Notes: generated by a model not told the origin, from the letters alone. A stretch of 64,000 bases of DNA from Solirubrobacter sp963736505 (GCA_963736505.1 CAVTOZ010000003.1:1426001-1490000), one strand, 5' to 3'. Positions 26,402 through 35,986 are shown, numbered from the stretch's first letter. Program-made: numbers and translations.

Positions 26402-29400
26402 CTACGGGCTCGTGGTCGACAGGGTGAACGTCAGCGTCCTGGAGTACGTCCCGGTGCGCAGTGCGTCGTTGGCGCCGATGTGCTGCTGGAACGCGATCGC
26501 CACCGCCGCGTTGGACTCGGGGCCGGTCCAGGACGCCGGGGTCATCGAGACCTGCAGCGCCTCTGGCAGCGAGAACGCGCCGTTGGTCAGGTGACCTGGG
26601 TCGGAGACGCTCAGCGCCGCGTCGCCCGCCGACGAGATCACGTCGGCCGTCGTCGCGGCCGTGTACAGGCGATCGACTCCGGCGGTGAACGCGCCGAAGC
26701 TCGCCGGAGCGCCGAGCGAGAGCGCCAGCGTGGCCGGCACGGTGCCGGTGACCGTCGACGTCCCGGACGGGAACAGCACGGTGTCGCTGCTGCCGGCGTA
26801 GTCGTAGACCACGCTGAAGCCCGGCGCCGTCAGGCCCGTGCAGTTGCTCACCGGGTACGCGCCGCCGACGCTGTGGTCGGTGGCGGTGGTCTGGCACGTC
26901 AGCGTGCCGGTGAGCGCGGCCGACGCGTCCGAGGACGACAGCGCCGGGCTGCCGGCCGCGAACGTCATCAGCGGCGCCGACCCGTATGGCGTCGTCGCCT
27001 TGACCGTGACGTACACGAGCGGCGAGGTCATGACGTCGCCCGCGCTGGCGGTGCCGAGCGCGCAGCGGGCCGGGCTGCAGGCCGCCGCGTTGATCGCCGT
27101 GATGCCCGCCGGGCCGCTGTTGAGCGCCGTCGTCGGGCCGCTGATCGGGTTGCCCCGCTGCGTCCACGTCGTGCCGCCGTCGGTGGTCGTGACCACGGTG
27201 CCGAGCGCGCCGCCGGCGAAGCACTGCGAGGCGTCGAGGCACGCGATGCCGCTCAGCGTCTGGCCGTTGGCGTTGGGCGTCTGCGCCGTCCACGTCGTGC
27301 CGTCGGCCGACTTCAGCAGCGAGGCGCCGGCCGCGTAGCACGTGCTCGACGGGCAGGCGACGCCGTTCAGCGCCGTCGTGACCCCGCTCGTCCTCGCCGT
27401 CCACGTCGCGCCGCCGTCGGCGCTCGAGACGATCGTGCCGGCCGCGCCGACCGCCGTGCAGGCGCTGGAGCACGCCACGCCGTTGAGGGCGCTGGTCGTC
27501 CCGCTGGCGCCCGTCGACCACGTCGAGCCGTCGGTCGTGTACTTGACGGTGCCGCCCGCGCCGGCCGCCACGCAGGCGGTCGCCGAGGTGCAGGACACGC
27601 CGTTGAGGTTGCTCGTCGTCCCGCTGGTCTGCGGGAGCCACGTCTGGCCGGCGTTCTTGGTGGCCAGGATCGTGCCGGCGTTGCCGACCGCGAAGCAGGT
27701 CGACGCGCTCGGGCAGGCGATCGAGTTCATCGACTGCGTCGTGCCGCCGCCGGCCTGCTGGGTCCAGGTGGTCCCGTTGGTCGTGGCGACCGTGACGCCC
27801 TGCTTGCCGGCCGCGTAGCACGCGCTCGCGTCAAGGCAGGCGACGCCGGCCAGGAACGCGCCGTTGCCGTTGCCGGTCGTGGCCGTCCAGGTCGTGCCCG
27901 ACAGCACGTCGACCGTGCCGTTCTGGCCGGTCGCCACGCATGACGTCGCGCTCTGGCAGGTGATGGCGGTGAGGGCGCTGGTCGTCCCCGACGTCATCTT
28001 CGTCCACGTGGCGAGGTCGGTCGTGGTGACGATCGAGCCGCCGCGGCCGACCGCGTAGCACGTGGTCGACCCGGTGATGCACGAGACGGCGTGCAGGTAG
28101 TTGCCCGTGCCGCTGTTGCTCGTCCGCAGGGTCCAGGTGGCGCCGCCGTCGGTCGTCGTGACGATCGGCGGATCGCTCTGCGGCGGCGGCTCGGCGCCGT
28201 TGGCGGTGCTGTAGAGCGCGGTCGACACGCAGGTGCCCGCGCTCGGGCACGAGATGCCGACCAGGCCCGCGTACGGCGCGGGGCCGCCGGAGCCGGGGAC
28301 GGCGAGCCCGGGCGTGGTGACCGGCGTCTGCTGCCACGTGAACGTCGCGCCGCCGTCGGTCGTCTTGATCACGTGCGCGTAGATGTCGGTCGCGTAGCAC
28401 GTGTCCGCCGTCGGGCAGCTGAGCCCGTAGAGCGGGTTGCCGTCGGTCGACTGCAGGTGCGACCAGGTCGCGCCGCCGTCCGCCGACTTGAACAGGTTTC
28501 CGCGGTCGCCCGCGGCGTAGCAGACCGTCGCGCTCGGGCATTTGACGGCTGTCAAGGCCTTGTCGAACCCGCTCGCCACGTCCTTCCAGGTCGCGCCGGA
28601 GTCCGACGTCGTCCGGATCCGGCCGCCGTCGCCGACCTCGACGCACGCGCTGGCGCTCGTGCAGGCGATCGCCAGCATGTCGCTGTTGGACGGGACCCAC
28701 GTCCGGCCGCCGTCGGCGGTCTTGAAGAACGTGTTCGTCGCGCCCCAGGCGTTGCTCGGCAGCCACTTGGCGGGCCACGGCGTGGCGCCCGAGGCGGCGC
28801 CGACGGCGTAGCCGACCGAGGCGGACGGGAACGCCACGCCGCGCTCGGCCGAGTTGCTCGGCGTCTTCGCGCAGTCCCAGCCGTAGCCCTGCGCCATCGA
28901 GGACGGCACGCTCAGGCCAGTGGCGCCGAGCGCGATCGCGTAGCCGGTGGCGAAGTGGAACCAGTCCGGCGCGCCCCAGCCGGTCGCGGCGTCCCAGCCG
29001 CGCTGTGCCGCGTCGCCGTCGGGCGCGGCCGTCGGGTTGGCGGTGTTGCCGCAGGTGACGTCGCGGTAGTAGCTGTCGTAGTGGCCGCCGTTGCCGAGCT
29101 GGTAGATCACCGGCGCCTCGAACCCGACCGCGGGCTTGGCGCCGGGGTAGGCCTGGGCGGCGAGGAAGTTCTCCATCACGGCCTCGAGGCCGTTCATCTC
29201 CGGCGCCGCGACGCTGGTGCCGCCGACGCTGCCGGCCTGCAGGCCGCCGTTGCCGTTCGCCGTGGCGACGACGCGGACGGCCGAGTTGGTGTCGGCGACC
29301 GCCGACACGTCGGGGATCGCGCGGCCCGGGCAGGGGGCGTTGGCCGCCACCCCGGAGCCGGTCTGCCACGACGGACGGTCGATCAGGTTCGAGCACCAGC

Positions 29401-30841
29401 TTCCGGCCGCGGCCCACGTCGTCTCGGTGCTGAGCACCGACGGCGAGGCGGCCGTGGAGAACAGCGTCGTGCCGCCGACGGCGACGACGTACTGGCTGTC
29501 GGCCGGGAAGCCCGACTCGTAGGTGCCGAGGTCGCCGGTCGAGAAGTAGAACGTCGTGCCGGCCGCGGCGGCCAGCGCGAGGCTCTTCTGGACCGCGATC
29601 AGGAACGGGTCGGCCAGGCCCCACTCGGCCTCGCCGCCGTAGCCCCAGCTGTTCGACACGGTGTGCAGCGTCGGGTCGCCGGCGGCGTCCTCGACGGCGT
29701 CCTCGAGGCCGACGTCGGAGCCGTTGCAGCCTGCGTTCGCGAGCCCGGAGTGGACCGGCGGCGCCGACGCGCAGTCGGCGTCGTAGTACTTCATGCCGGC
29801 GTGGGTGGCGATCCCGTGGGCCTGCTCGATGTCGAGCGCGGTCTCCACGTTGGAGCCGAAGTTGTCGTTGGTGTTGCCGTTCTCGAGGATCGTGACCAGA
29901 TGGTCGCCCGCCTCCGGCGCCGTCGTGCAGGCGCTCGGCGTGGTCGGCGAGTTGCCGGTCGCCACGCACGGCGGGTCGACGGTGATCGGCGTGTCGCCGG
30001 TCCCGTTGGCGAACGACGTCATCGCCGCCTGCGTCTCACCCGCGCCCCAGAGCGTGAAGCCGAGCGTCTGGCCGGTGCCGTCGAAGCCGTGGCCGCTGAC
30101 GTCGTAGAGCGAGCGGATGTCGCCCGGGAAGTAGCCGCCGGTGCGGGTGTCGGAGCACTGCGGGTGCACCGTGGCGTCGTCGGCCTGGCAGTTGAGCGCC
30201 GTCTGCGGCGCCTGCGCGACCTTCGGCGGCTTGCCGCTCAGCTGCGTGGCCGTGTAGAAGCGGTCGACGTCGCTCAGGCCTGAGATCGTCTGGAGCTTCA
30301 GCCCGGCCGGGAGCGTCGGGTCGCTCGTGTTCGAGTAGAACCGGTACGGCGCGACCTTGATCCCGCGGAACGTGGAGCCCGGCCGCAGGTAGTCGTTGAT
30401 CCGGACGTGCAGCGCGCGCTCGACCGTGGCGGTCGTCGCGCTGGCCGTGAGCGCGAGCCGGTCGGCGCCGGCGTGCGTGATCGTGAAGCCGTTGGCCGTC
30501 AGCCAGCCGCGCAGCTGGTCGACCTGGCTCTGCTTGGGCGAGAACCGGTCGTAGAGCTGGGCGCGCGTCAGGTAGCGGTGGGTCTTGGCCTCCTGCGCGA
30601 TCAGCGCGTCGAGGCCGTTCATGTCCTTGACCGGGTAGCCGAAGTTGAGCTTCAGCGTCGCGTCGGCGGGATGGTGGCCCAGCAGGGTCGCCGTGCCCGT
30701 CGCGACCGTCGTGGGCACCTCGCCCTCGAGCCGGACCGTGCCCGGTCCGTTCCGCGGTATCGCCTGCACGGCTCCGAACGTGAGGACCGCGCCCACCACG
30801 ACCATCGGCACGGCGACTCCGCCAACCCGGCGTATGCCCAT
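26402..30841 (-). CDS. Secreted sedolisin-like protease with BNR/Ycf48-type repeats
   Basis: 1479 residues from ATG 30841. Signal/anchor helix VAVPMVVVGAVLTFGAVQA, then a pro-kumamolisin activation domain (residues about 60-190: YLTRAQLYDRFSPKQSQVDQ). The S53-type catalytic domain has the E...D pair in ETALDIEQAHG, SWGYGGEAEW, and serine in SVGGTSVAAPEMNG. From about residue 680 to 1310 there are roughly a dozen 40-50-residue repeats of the form CPSA-x-x-CYA-x-G-x-x-G-x-x-x-x-T-x-DGG-x-TW, an Asp-box/Ycf48-like beta-propeller array. The last 110 residues are the domain shared with the two rhamnosidases. Sedolisins are acid-acting serine-carboxyl proteases; the repeats may bind a surface or substrate. 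Confidence 0.8.
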   Translation of the reverse strand: MGIRRVGGVAVPMVVVGAVLTFGAVQAIPRNGPGTVRLEGEVPTTVATGTATLLGHHPADATLKLNFGYPVKDMNGLDALIAQEAKTHRYLTRAQLYDRFSPKQSQVDQLRGWLTANGFTITHAGADRLALTASATTATVERALHVRINDYLRPGSTFRGIKVAPYRFYSNTSDPTLPAGLKLQTISGLSDVDRFYTATQLSGKPPKVAQAPQTALNCQADDATVHPQCSDTRTGGYFPGDIRSLYDVSGHGFDGTGQTLGFTLWGAGETQAAMTSFANGTGDTPITVDPPCVATGNSPTTPSACTTAPEAGDHLVTILENGNTNDNFGSNVETALDIEQAHGIATHAGMKYYDADCASAPPVHSGLANAGCNGSDVGLEDAVEDAAGDPTLHTVSNSWGYGGEAEWGLADPFLIAVQKSLALAAAAGTTFYFSTGDLGTYESGFPADSQYVVAVGGTTLFSTAASPSVLSTETTWAAAGSWCSNLIDRPSWQTGSGVAANAPCPGRAIPDVSAVADTNSAVRVVATANGNGGLQAGSVGGTSVAAPEMNGLEAVMENFLAAQAYPGAKPAVGFEAPVIYQLGNGGHYDSYYRDVTCGNTANPTAAPDGDAAQRGWDAATGWGAPDWFHFATGYAIALGATGLSVPSSMAQGYGWDCAKTPSNSAERGVAFPSASVGYAVGAASGATPWPAKWLPSNAWGATNTFFKTADGGRTWVPSNSDMLAIACTSASACVEVGDGGRIRTTSDSGATWKDVASGFDKALTAVKCPSATVCYAAGDRGNLFKSADGGATWSHLQSTDGNPLYGLSCPTADTCYATDIYAHVIKTTDGGATFTWQQTPVTTPGLAVPGSGGPAPYAGLVGISCPSAGTCVSTALYSTANGAEPPPQSDPPIVTTTDGGATWTLRTSNSGTGNYLHAVSCITGSTTCYAVGRGGSIVTTTDLATWTKMTSGTTSALTAITCQSATSCVATGQNGTVDVLSGTTWTATTGNGNGAFLAGVACLDASACYAAGKQGVTVATTNGTTWTQQAGGGTTQSMNSIACPSASTCFAVGNAGTILATKNAGQTWLPQTSGTTSNLNGVSCTSATACVAAGAGGTVKYTTDGSTWSTGASGTTSALNGVACSSACTAVGAAGTIVSSADGGATWTARTSGVTTALNGVACPSSTCYAAGASLLKSADGTTWTAQTPNANGQTLSGIACLDASQCFAGGALGTVVTTTDGGTTWTQRGNPISGPTTALNSGPAGITAINAAACSPARCALGTASAGDVMTSPLVYVTVKATTPYGSAPLMTFAAGSPALSSSDASAALTGTLTCQTTATDHSVGGAYPVSNCTGLTAPGFSVVYDYAGSSDTVLFPSGTSTVTGTVPATLALSLGAPASFGAFTAGVDRLYTAATTADVISSAGDAALSVSDPGHLTNGAFSLPEALQVSMTPASWTGPESNAAVAIAFQQHIGANDALRTGTYSRTLTFTLSTTSP

Positions 30842-30929
30842 GTACGACCCCAATCCTTGGCGTTCTCCGGGGCGTACCGTCGCCCCGGAGCTACGCCGGG
30901 CATCTTTCAGACGCCAGATGAGAACCTGG

Positions 30930-33314
30930 TTACTGCGCGTTCACCGGTTGCGGGAGTTTCAACACGATGAACTCGTCGTCGTCGGGCTTCCCGGATCCGA
31001 CGTGGCGGCCGATGCTGAACGGGAAGTTGTTGTCGTTGATGACCAGGACGGTCCGCTTGTCGAGGAAGACGACGTCCTCGATCGTCTGGAACGGGAACGC
31101 GAACGGGTTCCCGAGCCCGACGTCGCCAGGCAGCCCAGGCAGCGAGATGCGGCTCCTGTCCTTGATGTCCATCAGGTCGGCGGACTCGGTCTTCTTGAGC
31201 ACCGTGCCGGGCCTGCCGAACCTGATCCGCTCGAGCGCCTTGAAGCCGTTCAGGTCGCCCTGCGTGTTGTCGCGCTCGATCGCGAGGCCGCTCTTGTCGT
31301 CGAACAGCTGGTAGTCGCCGACCGAGACGCCCTTCGGGTCGTACGGGTAGAACCAGCGGTCGCCGGTGTAGCCCTGGGTCTTGAGGTTGAAGTCGAAGAC
31401 CTGGGTCTGCGTCGGCGGCGCGCCGATCTCGGGCTTCTCGAGCATCGGGCGCAGGTCCTTGCCGTCGGGCGTGATCGCCATGCCCTCGAAGCCGCCGCTG
31501 GTCTGGACGCGGAACGGGTTCTCGTCGGCCGTGTGGCGGTACGGCCAGTACAGGCCGGCCAGCCAGCGCGTGTTCGCCTCCGTGCCCTGCGGTTGGAGGT
31601 TGGTCCCGTCGCCTCCCGGGACCGGATCGTCGCCCCACAGCGCGACGGTGGCCAGGTCCGGGTGGTCGGCATACGTGTCGCGCAGGGTGCGGAGGTCGAA
31701 CGACTGCACGTCCGACCGCGGGCCCATGGCGTTGGACTCGATCACGCCGGTGACGGCGCGCTCGATCGTCTGCGGGTCCGGCGTGCGCGCCGAGTACACG
31801 TTGTTGTGGTCGTCGCGGTCCGAGCGCGGGTTCAGCTTCGTCTCGATGTTGAAGTGGACGTTCCGCGCCGTGGCCGCCTTCTGGGCCGCGCCCGGCGTGT
31901 TCCTGCCGGCGCCCGTCGAGTAGTACTGCGCGTAGAACCTGACGAAGTCGAACAGCTGCTGGGTGGTCGGATCCACGTACGGATCGCTGAGGCCCTGCTG
32001 GGCCGCGAACGCGACGGCGACGGGCGACAGCGAGCGGTCGTTGGTCTGCGGCGTGCCGGTGCGGATGACGCCGTCGCAGATGTAGTTCGACTGCAGCTGC
32101 TTGAGCGTCAGCGTCTTGATCAGCACCTCGTCGCCGAACGTGTACGGCTCGCCGTTCGCAAGCCGGCACTTGCCGGTGTCGACGTACGGATCGTGCGACA
32201 GGACGGGGACGCCGTCCTTGGTCAGGTGGTTGTCGGTCTCGAGCGTGCTGACGCCGTTGTCGAGCCCGACCTCCATCGCCGGCAGCGTGTTCTCCGGGCG
32301 CAGGTCGCGGCCGCCGCGGTGGCCTTCGAGGTCGAACTTGGTCAGGTCGACGCCGTCCTGCACGGCGACCTGGTGGCCGAGGTCGGGCCGGTCGGTGATG
32401 ATGCCGTCGACGCCGAGCTTGATCAGCTTGTCCATCTTGACCGGGTCGTCAACGGTGTACGGGACGACCTTGAAGCCCGCGCTGTGGAGCGAGGCGACGT
32501 TCATCAGCTCGCTCGACGCCGCCTTCAGGCCGGGCGGAGGCGTCTTGCGCGTCGGCTCGAACGTGGCCGGGTCGTTGTCGGCCAGCAGGTTGGCGTCGGG
32601 CGAGACGATCGGCGCCTTGGTGTCGCCGTGCGCCTGCGCGTCGCCGCGCAGCGCGTTCATGACGCGCAGCGTGCTCGACTCCTCCGAGTACGGGTTCTGC
32701 GCGGCGCGCAGCTGGAGGCCCGGGTGATCGGGGTCGGGCAGCGGGTACGGCGCGTGCAGGAGGCGGCCTGTCTCGTCGGTGTGGATCAGGAACGGGCCGA
32801 ACTCGTCGCCGAACCACAGCGTGCCGTCGTTCGCGCGCTGGATCGACTCGATGTCGAGGTCGGCGCCGGTCAGGACGCGGTCGTTCGTGAAGTCGTTGAC
32901 GATCGCGAACGGGAGCTTGTGGCCCGGGTCGTGGAGCTGGATGAAGCGCTGGACCTTGACCGTCCCCGGACCGCCGAGCGCGGTCTCGAAGTCGGGCTTG
33001 ACCAGGTACACGCGCAGGTTGAAGTCGGCCGAGTTCTCGATCGAGCCGTAGCCGTTGTCGGGCATGACCCAGTAGCGGCCTTCACCCGCCGGCAGCGCGC
33101 CGGAGAAGCCCTGCACCGGCTGGCCGGCGAACGGCACGGCGAAGCCGTTGACGGGTGCGGAGCCGAGCAGCGCGCCCGACGGCGGCCCGGCGGCGAACGT
33201 GCCCGCGGGCAGCACGGCGCGGCCTTCGAGCGTGGGGGAGGTGGACGTGGCGGCGCCGGCGGTGGCCGGCAGGACGAACAGCGCTGCCGTCAGGAGCGCG
33301 AGCATGCGTCGCAA
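30930..33314 (-). CDS. Secreted esterase-like (phytase-like) protein with inserted GDPD domain
   Basis: 794 residues. A TTG at 33314 lies five bases after AAGGAGG; the ATG at 33305 is the alternative. Signal peptide MLALLTAALFVLPATAGA. The N-terminal part (VPFAGQPVQGFSGALPAGEG, WVMPDNGYG, DIESIQRANDGTLWFGDEFG) and the C-terminal part (FEGMAITPDGKDLRPMLEKP, IEDVVFLDKRTVLVINDNNF) are two halves of an esterase-like propeller. Between them is a glycerophosphodiester phosphodiesterase domain: LEGHRGGRDLRPENTLPAM, then LETDNHLTKDGVPVLSHDP. H and E/D of HRG...ENT and ETD are present. Likely role: extracellular phosphate or glycerol scavenging from phosphodiesters. Confidence 0.8.
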   Translation of the reverse strand: MRRMLALLTAALFVLPATAGAATSTSPTLEGRAVLPAGTFAAGPPSGALLGSAPVNGFAVPFAGQPVQGFSGALPAGEGRYWVMPDNGYGSIENSADFNLRVYLVKPDFETALGGPGTVKVQRFIQLHDPGHKLPFAIVNDFTNDRVLTGADLDIESIQRANDGTLWFGDEFGPFLIHTDETGRLLHAPYPLPDPDHPGLQLRAAQNPYSEESSTLRVMNALRGDAQAHGDTKAPIVSPDANLLADNDPATFEPTRKTPPPGLKAASSELMNVASLHSAGFKVVPYTVDDPVKMDKLIKLGVDGIITDRPDLGHQVAVQDGVDLTKFDLEGHRGGRDLRPENTLPAMEVGLDNGVSTLETDNHLTKDGVPVLSHDPYVDTGKCRLANGEPYTFGDEVLIKTLTLKQLQSNYICDGVIRTGTPQTNDRSLSPVAVAFAAQQGLSDPYVDPTTQQLFDFVRFYAQYYSTGAGRNTPGAAQKAATARNVHFNIETKLNPRSDRDDHNNVYSARTPDPQTIERAVTGVIESNAMGPRSDVQSFDLRTLRDTYADHPDLATVALWGDDPVPGGDGTNLQPQGTEANTRWLAGLYWPYRHTADENPFRVQTSGGFEGMAITPDGKDLRPMLEKPEIGAPPTQTQVFDFNLKTQGYTGDRWFYPYDPKGVSVGDYQLFDDKSGLAIERDNTQGDLNGFKALERIRFGRPGTVLKKTESADLMDIKDRSRISLPGLPGDVGLGNPFAFPFQTIEDVVFLDKRTVLVINDNNFPFSIGRHVGSGKPDDDEFIVLKLPQPVNAQ

Positions 33315-33405
33315 GGAGGCCTCCTTGTTGGGGGGTGCGCGAGTTATGGCCTTCCCCTTTCGCGCCGGGGTGAACGCCCGGTTGACGATGAGCCCGGTGT
33401 GAGCC

Positions 33406-34395
33406 TCAGTTCAGCCGCAGGATGAAGCCCTGGTCGGGCCCGGCGTCGCCGCGCGCGACCGCCCGGTAGGCGTCGAGCGCCGCCTCGGCTCCCTCCACGT
33501 GCTGCACGCGCAGCCAGCCCGCCGACCACTCGACGAGCGCGTCGAAGGCCGCCGCGAAGCGGGTGTCGAAGCCGGCCGCGCCCCATTCGCCGCGCCGCCG
33601 GCGCAGCTCCTCGGGCGCGAAGAACAGCGTGGCGCCCGGCGCGTCCTGGAGCGCGTGGCGGTGCGTGGCGCCGACGATCACGGTGCGCGTGGGCTTCAGC
33701 GCGGCGCGGACCGCGGCGTTGCCGGCGACGTCGACGAGGATCGCCGGGTCCCGCGGGGGATCGTCGTAGGTGGCGACGCGGTCGTACACGCCGACGCGCT
33801 CGACGAACGCGCGGTTGCGCTCGGAGGTGAGCCCGGTCACCGCGACGCCGCGCTCGGCCTGCAGGCGCGCGAACCCGAGCGAGGTCTTGCTCGACGCGCT
33901 CGTCACCAGCACGCGCTCCTCGGCGTCGCCGAGCGCCTCGTCGAGCAGGAACGACAGCATGTACAGCGGCCGCAGCAGCAGCTGCGCGTCGCCGCCCGCG
34001 CCGGGGTCGGAGTAGGAGTTGTACGCGACCGGCAGCCGGGAGCGGTGCGCGCTGCCGTCGAGGAACCCGCGCGCGCTCACGCGCCGCGGCGTGAGGACGA
34101 CGTGGCTCGCCATCGGCACGTAGCCGAACGCCCGCCTTCCCGCCGCCAGCGGGCCGCGGACGACCTCGGCGTAGCCCCAGGCGGGGATCCGCCCCCAGCC
34201 ATCGCCGGACGCCGGGTAGAAGCGCCAGTACCCGAGCCGGTCGCCGAGCGCGCCGTACGTGACGTTGTTCGCGCTCAGCCCGAAGCGCTCGACCCGCAGC
34301 AGCACCTCCCCCTCGCGCAGCTCCGGCTCCGGCGCGGTCACGACCCGCGCCACGCCGAGGTCGTCGCGCCGGACCTCGATGGTCGTGATGCTCAC
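33406..34395 (-). CDS. DUF2855-family protein
   Basis: 329 residues from GTG 34395, whose first bases overlap the upstream stop (GTGA). It starts with ITTIEVRRDDLGVARVV and continues with VERFGLSANNVTYGALGDRL, WGRIPAWGYAEVV and VLVTSASSKTSLGFARL, which is the DUF2855 pattern: a groES-like half and a Rossmann half related to medium-chain dehydrogenases. It lacks an obvious zinc site. The family has no settled reaction. Last gene of a three-gene coupled operon. Confidence 0.75.
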   Translation of the reverse strand: MSITTIEVRRDDLGVARVVTAPEPELREGEVLLRVERFGLSANNVTYGALGDRLGYWRFYPASGDGWGRIPAWGYAEVVRGPLAAGRRAFGYVPMASHVVLTPRRVSARGFLDGSAHRSRLPVAYNSYSDPGAGGDAQLLLRPLYMLSFLLDEALGDAEERVLVTSASSKTSLGFARLQAERGVAVTGLTSERNRAFVERVGVYDRVATYDDPPRDPAILVDVAGNAAVRAALKPTRTVIVGATHRHALQDAPGATLFFAPEELRRRRGEWGAAGFDTRFAAAFDALVEWSAGWLRVQHVEGAEAALDAYRAVARGDAGPDQGFILRLN

Positions 34396-34781
34396 GCGGG
34401 CAGGGTGACGGCGGTCCGCTCGGACCGCAGCGTCTCGCCGCCGGCCGTCATCGTCGCCTCGAGCTCGATCGTCGCGGGCGGAGGCGTGTCGAGGCTCCAC
34501 AGGAACGCGTCGTCGGGCCGCTCCTCGAACACGAGCACGATCGGGGAGGGGAGCTGCTTGCGCTCTCCCGGCGCCAGCCGCAGGGAGCTCGCGCGGCTCG
34601 GGAGGTCGAGCATCGGCTTGCGCACGACGACCTCCGCGCCGTCCACCCACGCGCGCAGGTCCCACGGGACGGCGGGCTCGACGACGGTGCCGCTCCAGTC
34701 GGAGGCGCCGTCGTTGAGCAGCTCGAACGCGAGGCTGATGCTCGGCCGCGGCCCCGGATACGCGAGCAGGCTGACCTTCAT
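34392..34781 (-). CDS. Small beta-rich protein of unknown function
   Basis: 129 residues from ATG 34781, overlapping the upstream stop as ATGA. Strand-rich throughout (SISLAFELLNDGASDWSG, ATIELEATMTAGGETL), consistent with a single immunoglobulin-like sandwich. No signal peptide. Coupled on both sides, it is likely a partner of the eCIS-effector-like protein or the DUF2855 protein. Confidence 0.65.
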   Translation of the reverse strand: MKVSLLAYPGPRPSISLAFELLNDGASDWSGTVVEPAVPWDLRAWVDGAEVVVRKPMLDLPSRASSLRLAPGERKQLPSPIVLVFEERPDDAFLWSLDTPPPATIELEATMTAGGETLRSERTAVTLPA

Positions 34782-35986
34782 ACCTTCCACTTCAGCAGGC
34801 CGTGCGTGCCGTTGACGTGGCGGATGCGGCGGATCATGAAGTTGCCCAGCACGTTGCCCGGGCCCGCCGTGTAGACCTGCGGGAGATCGACGTAGACGTC
34901 CTTCGGCGTCGCCAGGTGCGAGAACGCGTCGTCGAGCAGGCCCTCGCCGCCGCCGTGCTGGTCCCGGAACTGGTCGTTGGCGTCGATCACGAACGTGCCG
35001 TTGTCGCCTGAGCCGCCGAACAGGTGCAGGTCAAGCCCCGGCTTGTCGGTGATGCCGGCGCTCAGCAGCCAGGCCGGGTCCATGTCGCCGACGTCGAGGT
35101 TGGAGACGTTCGGGCTGAACTCCTCCAGCACGGTCTGGTGCTCGTAGAACGGCGCCGCCAGCGGCACGAGCGCCGGCCCGGCCGTGTACGTGTAGACGCT
35201 GCCGATCGGGACCTCGGTGCCCGGCTCGGTCTGCGCCACCTCGGTCGGCGCCGTCCCGCGCGGCGTGAAGTTCCAGGTGCGCGTGTAGAGCACGGCGCCG
35301 GTCGAGCGCGCCTTGATCGCGATCGTCACCGAGGCGGTGTCGGTGCCGGCGAACGTGGCCGGCAGGAAGAAGGAGAAGTTGCCGGTGTCGATCCGGTTGA
35401 CGTCGTCGCCGGTCCGGAACGTCTTCTGCGCCGGGCCGCCCTGGGCGTCGAACGAGCCGTTGGTCGCCGTCGCGACGTACTCGTGGAAGTGCGCGTCCCC
35501 GGCCGGCACGACGAGGAAGCGACCGTTGTAGAGCACCTGCTCGCCCGGGGAGGACTGCGGCGCGTAGTCGAACGGGCACTGGTACTCCTCGACCGGCGCC
35601 GGCCACATGCTCTCCGGCCCATAGCGCACCAGCAGCGTCGCCAGCGCGAGGTCGTCGCCCGTCAGCTGGCTCAGCAGCGCCTCGACGTCCGGGTCCGACA
35701 CGGTGAGCTTGCGCAGCTCGGCGATGAACGCGGCGGCGCCCTGGTTGGTCAGCACGTCCTGCAGCTCGTCGGACTTCGGGCTGCGGGCGAGCATGCGCCC
35801 GACCGCCTGGTTGCCGGCGCCGCGGACCGCCGCGCGCGCCAGCGGCGCGCTCATCCCGAGCCCGGCGCCGAGCCGCCGCACGCGCGCCGCGTGGCCCGCT
35901 GGCGCCGGACCGGCGGGAATCGCGGCCGGCGCCTCCGGCGCGAGCTCCTCGGCCGGGACCGGTGTGCGCGGGGCGTGCTCGTCCAC
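34778..35986 (-). CDS. Putative eCIS-associated protein with AGNQAV N-terminal motif
   Basis: 402 residues. The first 70 residues are proline/alanine-rich and end in RAAVRGAGNQAVGRMLARSP (51-70), the same kind of motif found near the N-terminus of cargo of extracellular contractile injection systems and DUF4157-type toxins (AGN-x-AV-x-R-x-L). The rest is soluble and beta-rich with HFHEYVATATNGSFDAQGG and a tail reading RIRHVNGTHGLLKWKV. No toxin motif was recognised. There are no contractile-sheath genes in the window, so delivery, if any, depends on genes elsewhere. Divergent from recC. Confidence 0.55.
   Translation of the reverse strand: MDEHAPRTPVPAEELAPEAPAAIPAGPAPAGHAARVRRLGAGLGMSAPLARAAVRGAGNQAVGRMLARSPKSDELQDVLTNQGAAAFIAELRKLTVSDPDVEALLSQLTGDDLALATLLVRYGPESMWPAPVEEYQCPFDYAPQSSPGEQVLYNGRFLVVPAGDAHFHEYVATATNGSFDAQGGPAQKTFRTGDDVNRIDTGNFSFFLPATFAGTDTASVTIAIKARSTGAVLYTRTWNFTPRGTAPTEVAQTEPGTEVPIGSVYTYTAGPALVPLAAPFYEHQTVLEEFSPNVSNLDVGDMDPAWLLSAGITDKPGLDLHLFGGSGDNGTFVIDANDQFRDQHGGGEGLLDDAFSHLATPKDVYVDLPQVYTAGPGNVLGNFMIRRIRHVNGTHGLLKWKV

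Noticed and set aside
27300..28900. Regularly spaced repeats suggesting a CRISPR array
   Set aside because: The periodicity is the coding repeat of the sedolisin C-terminal propeller; units differ at the DNA level and continue in one frame.
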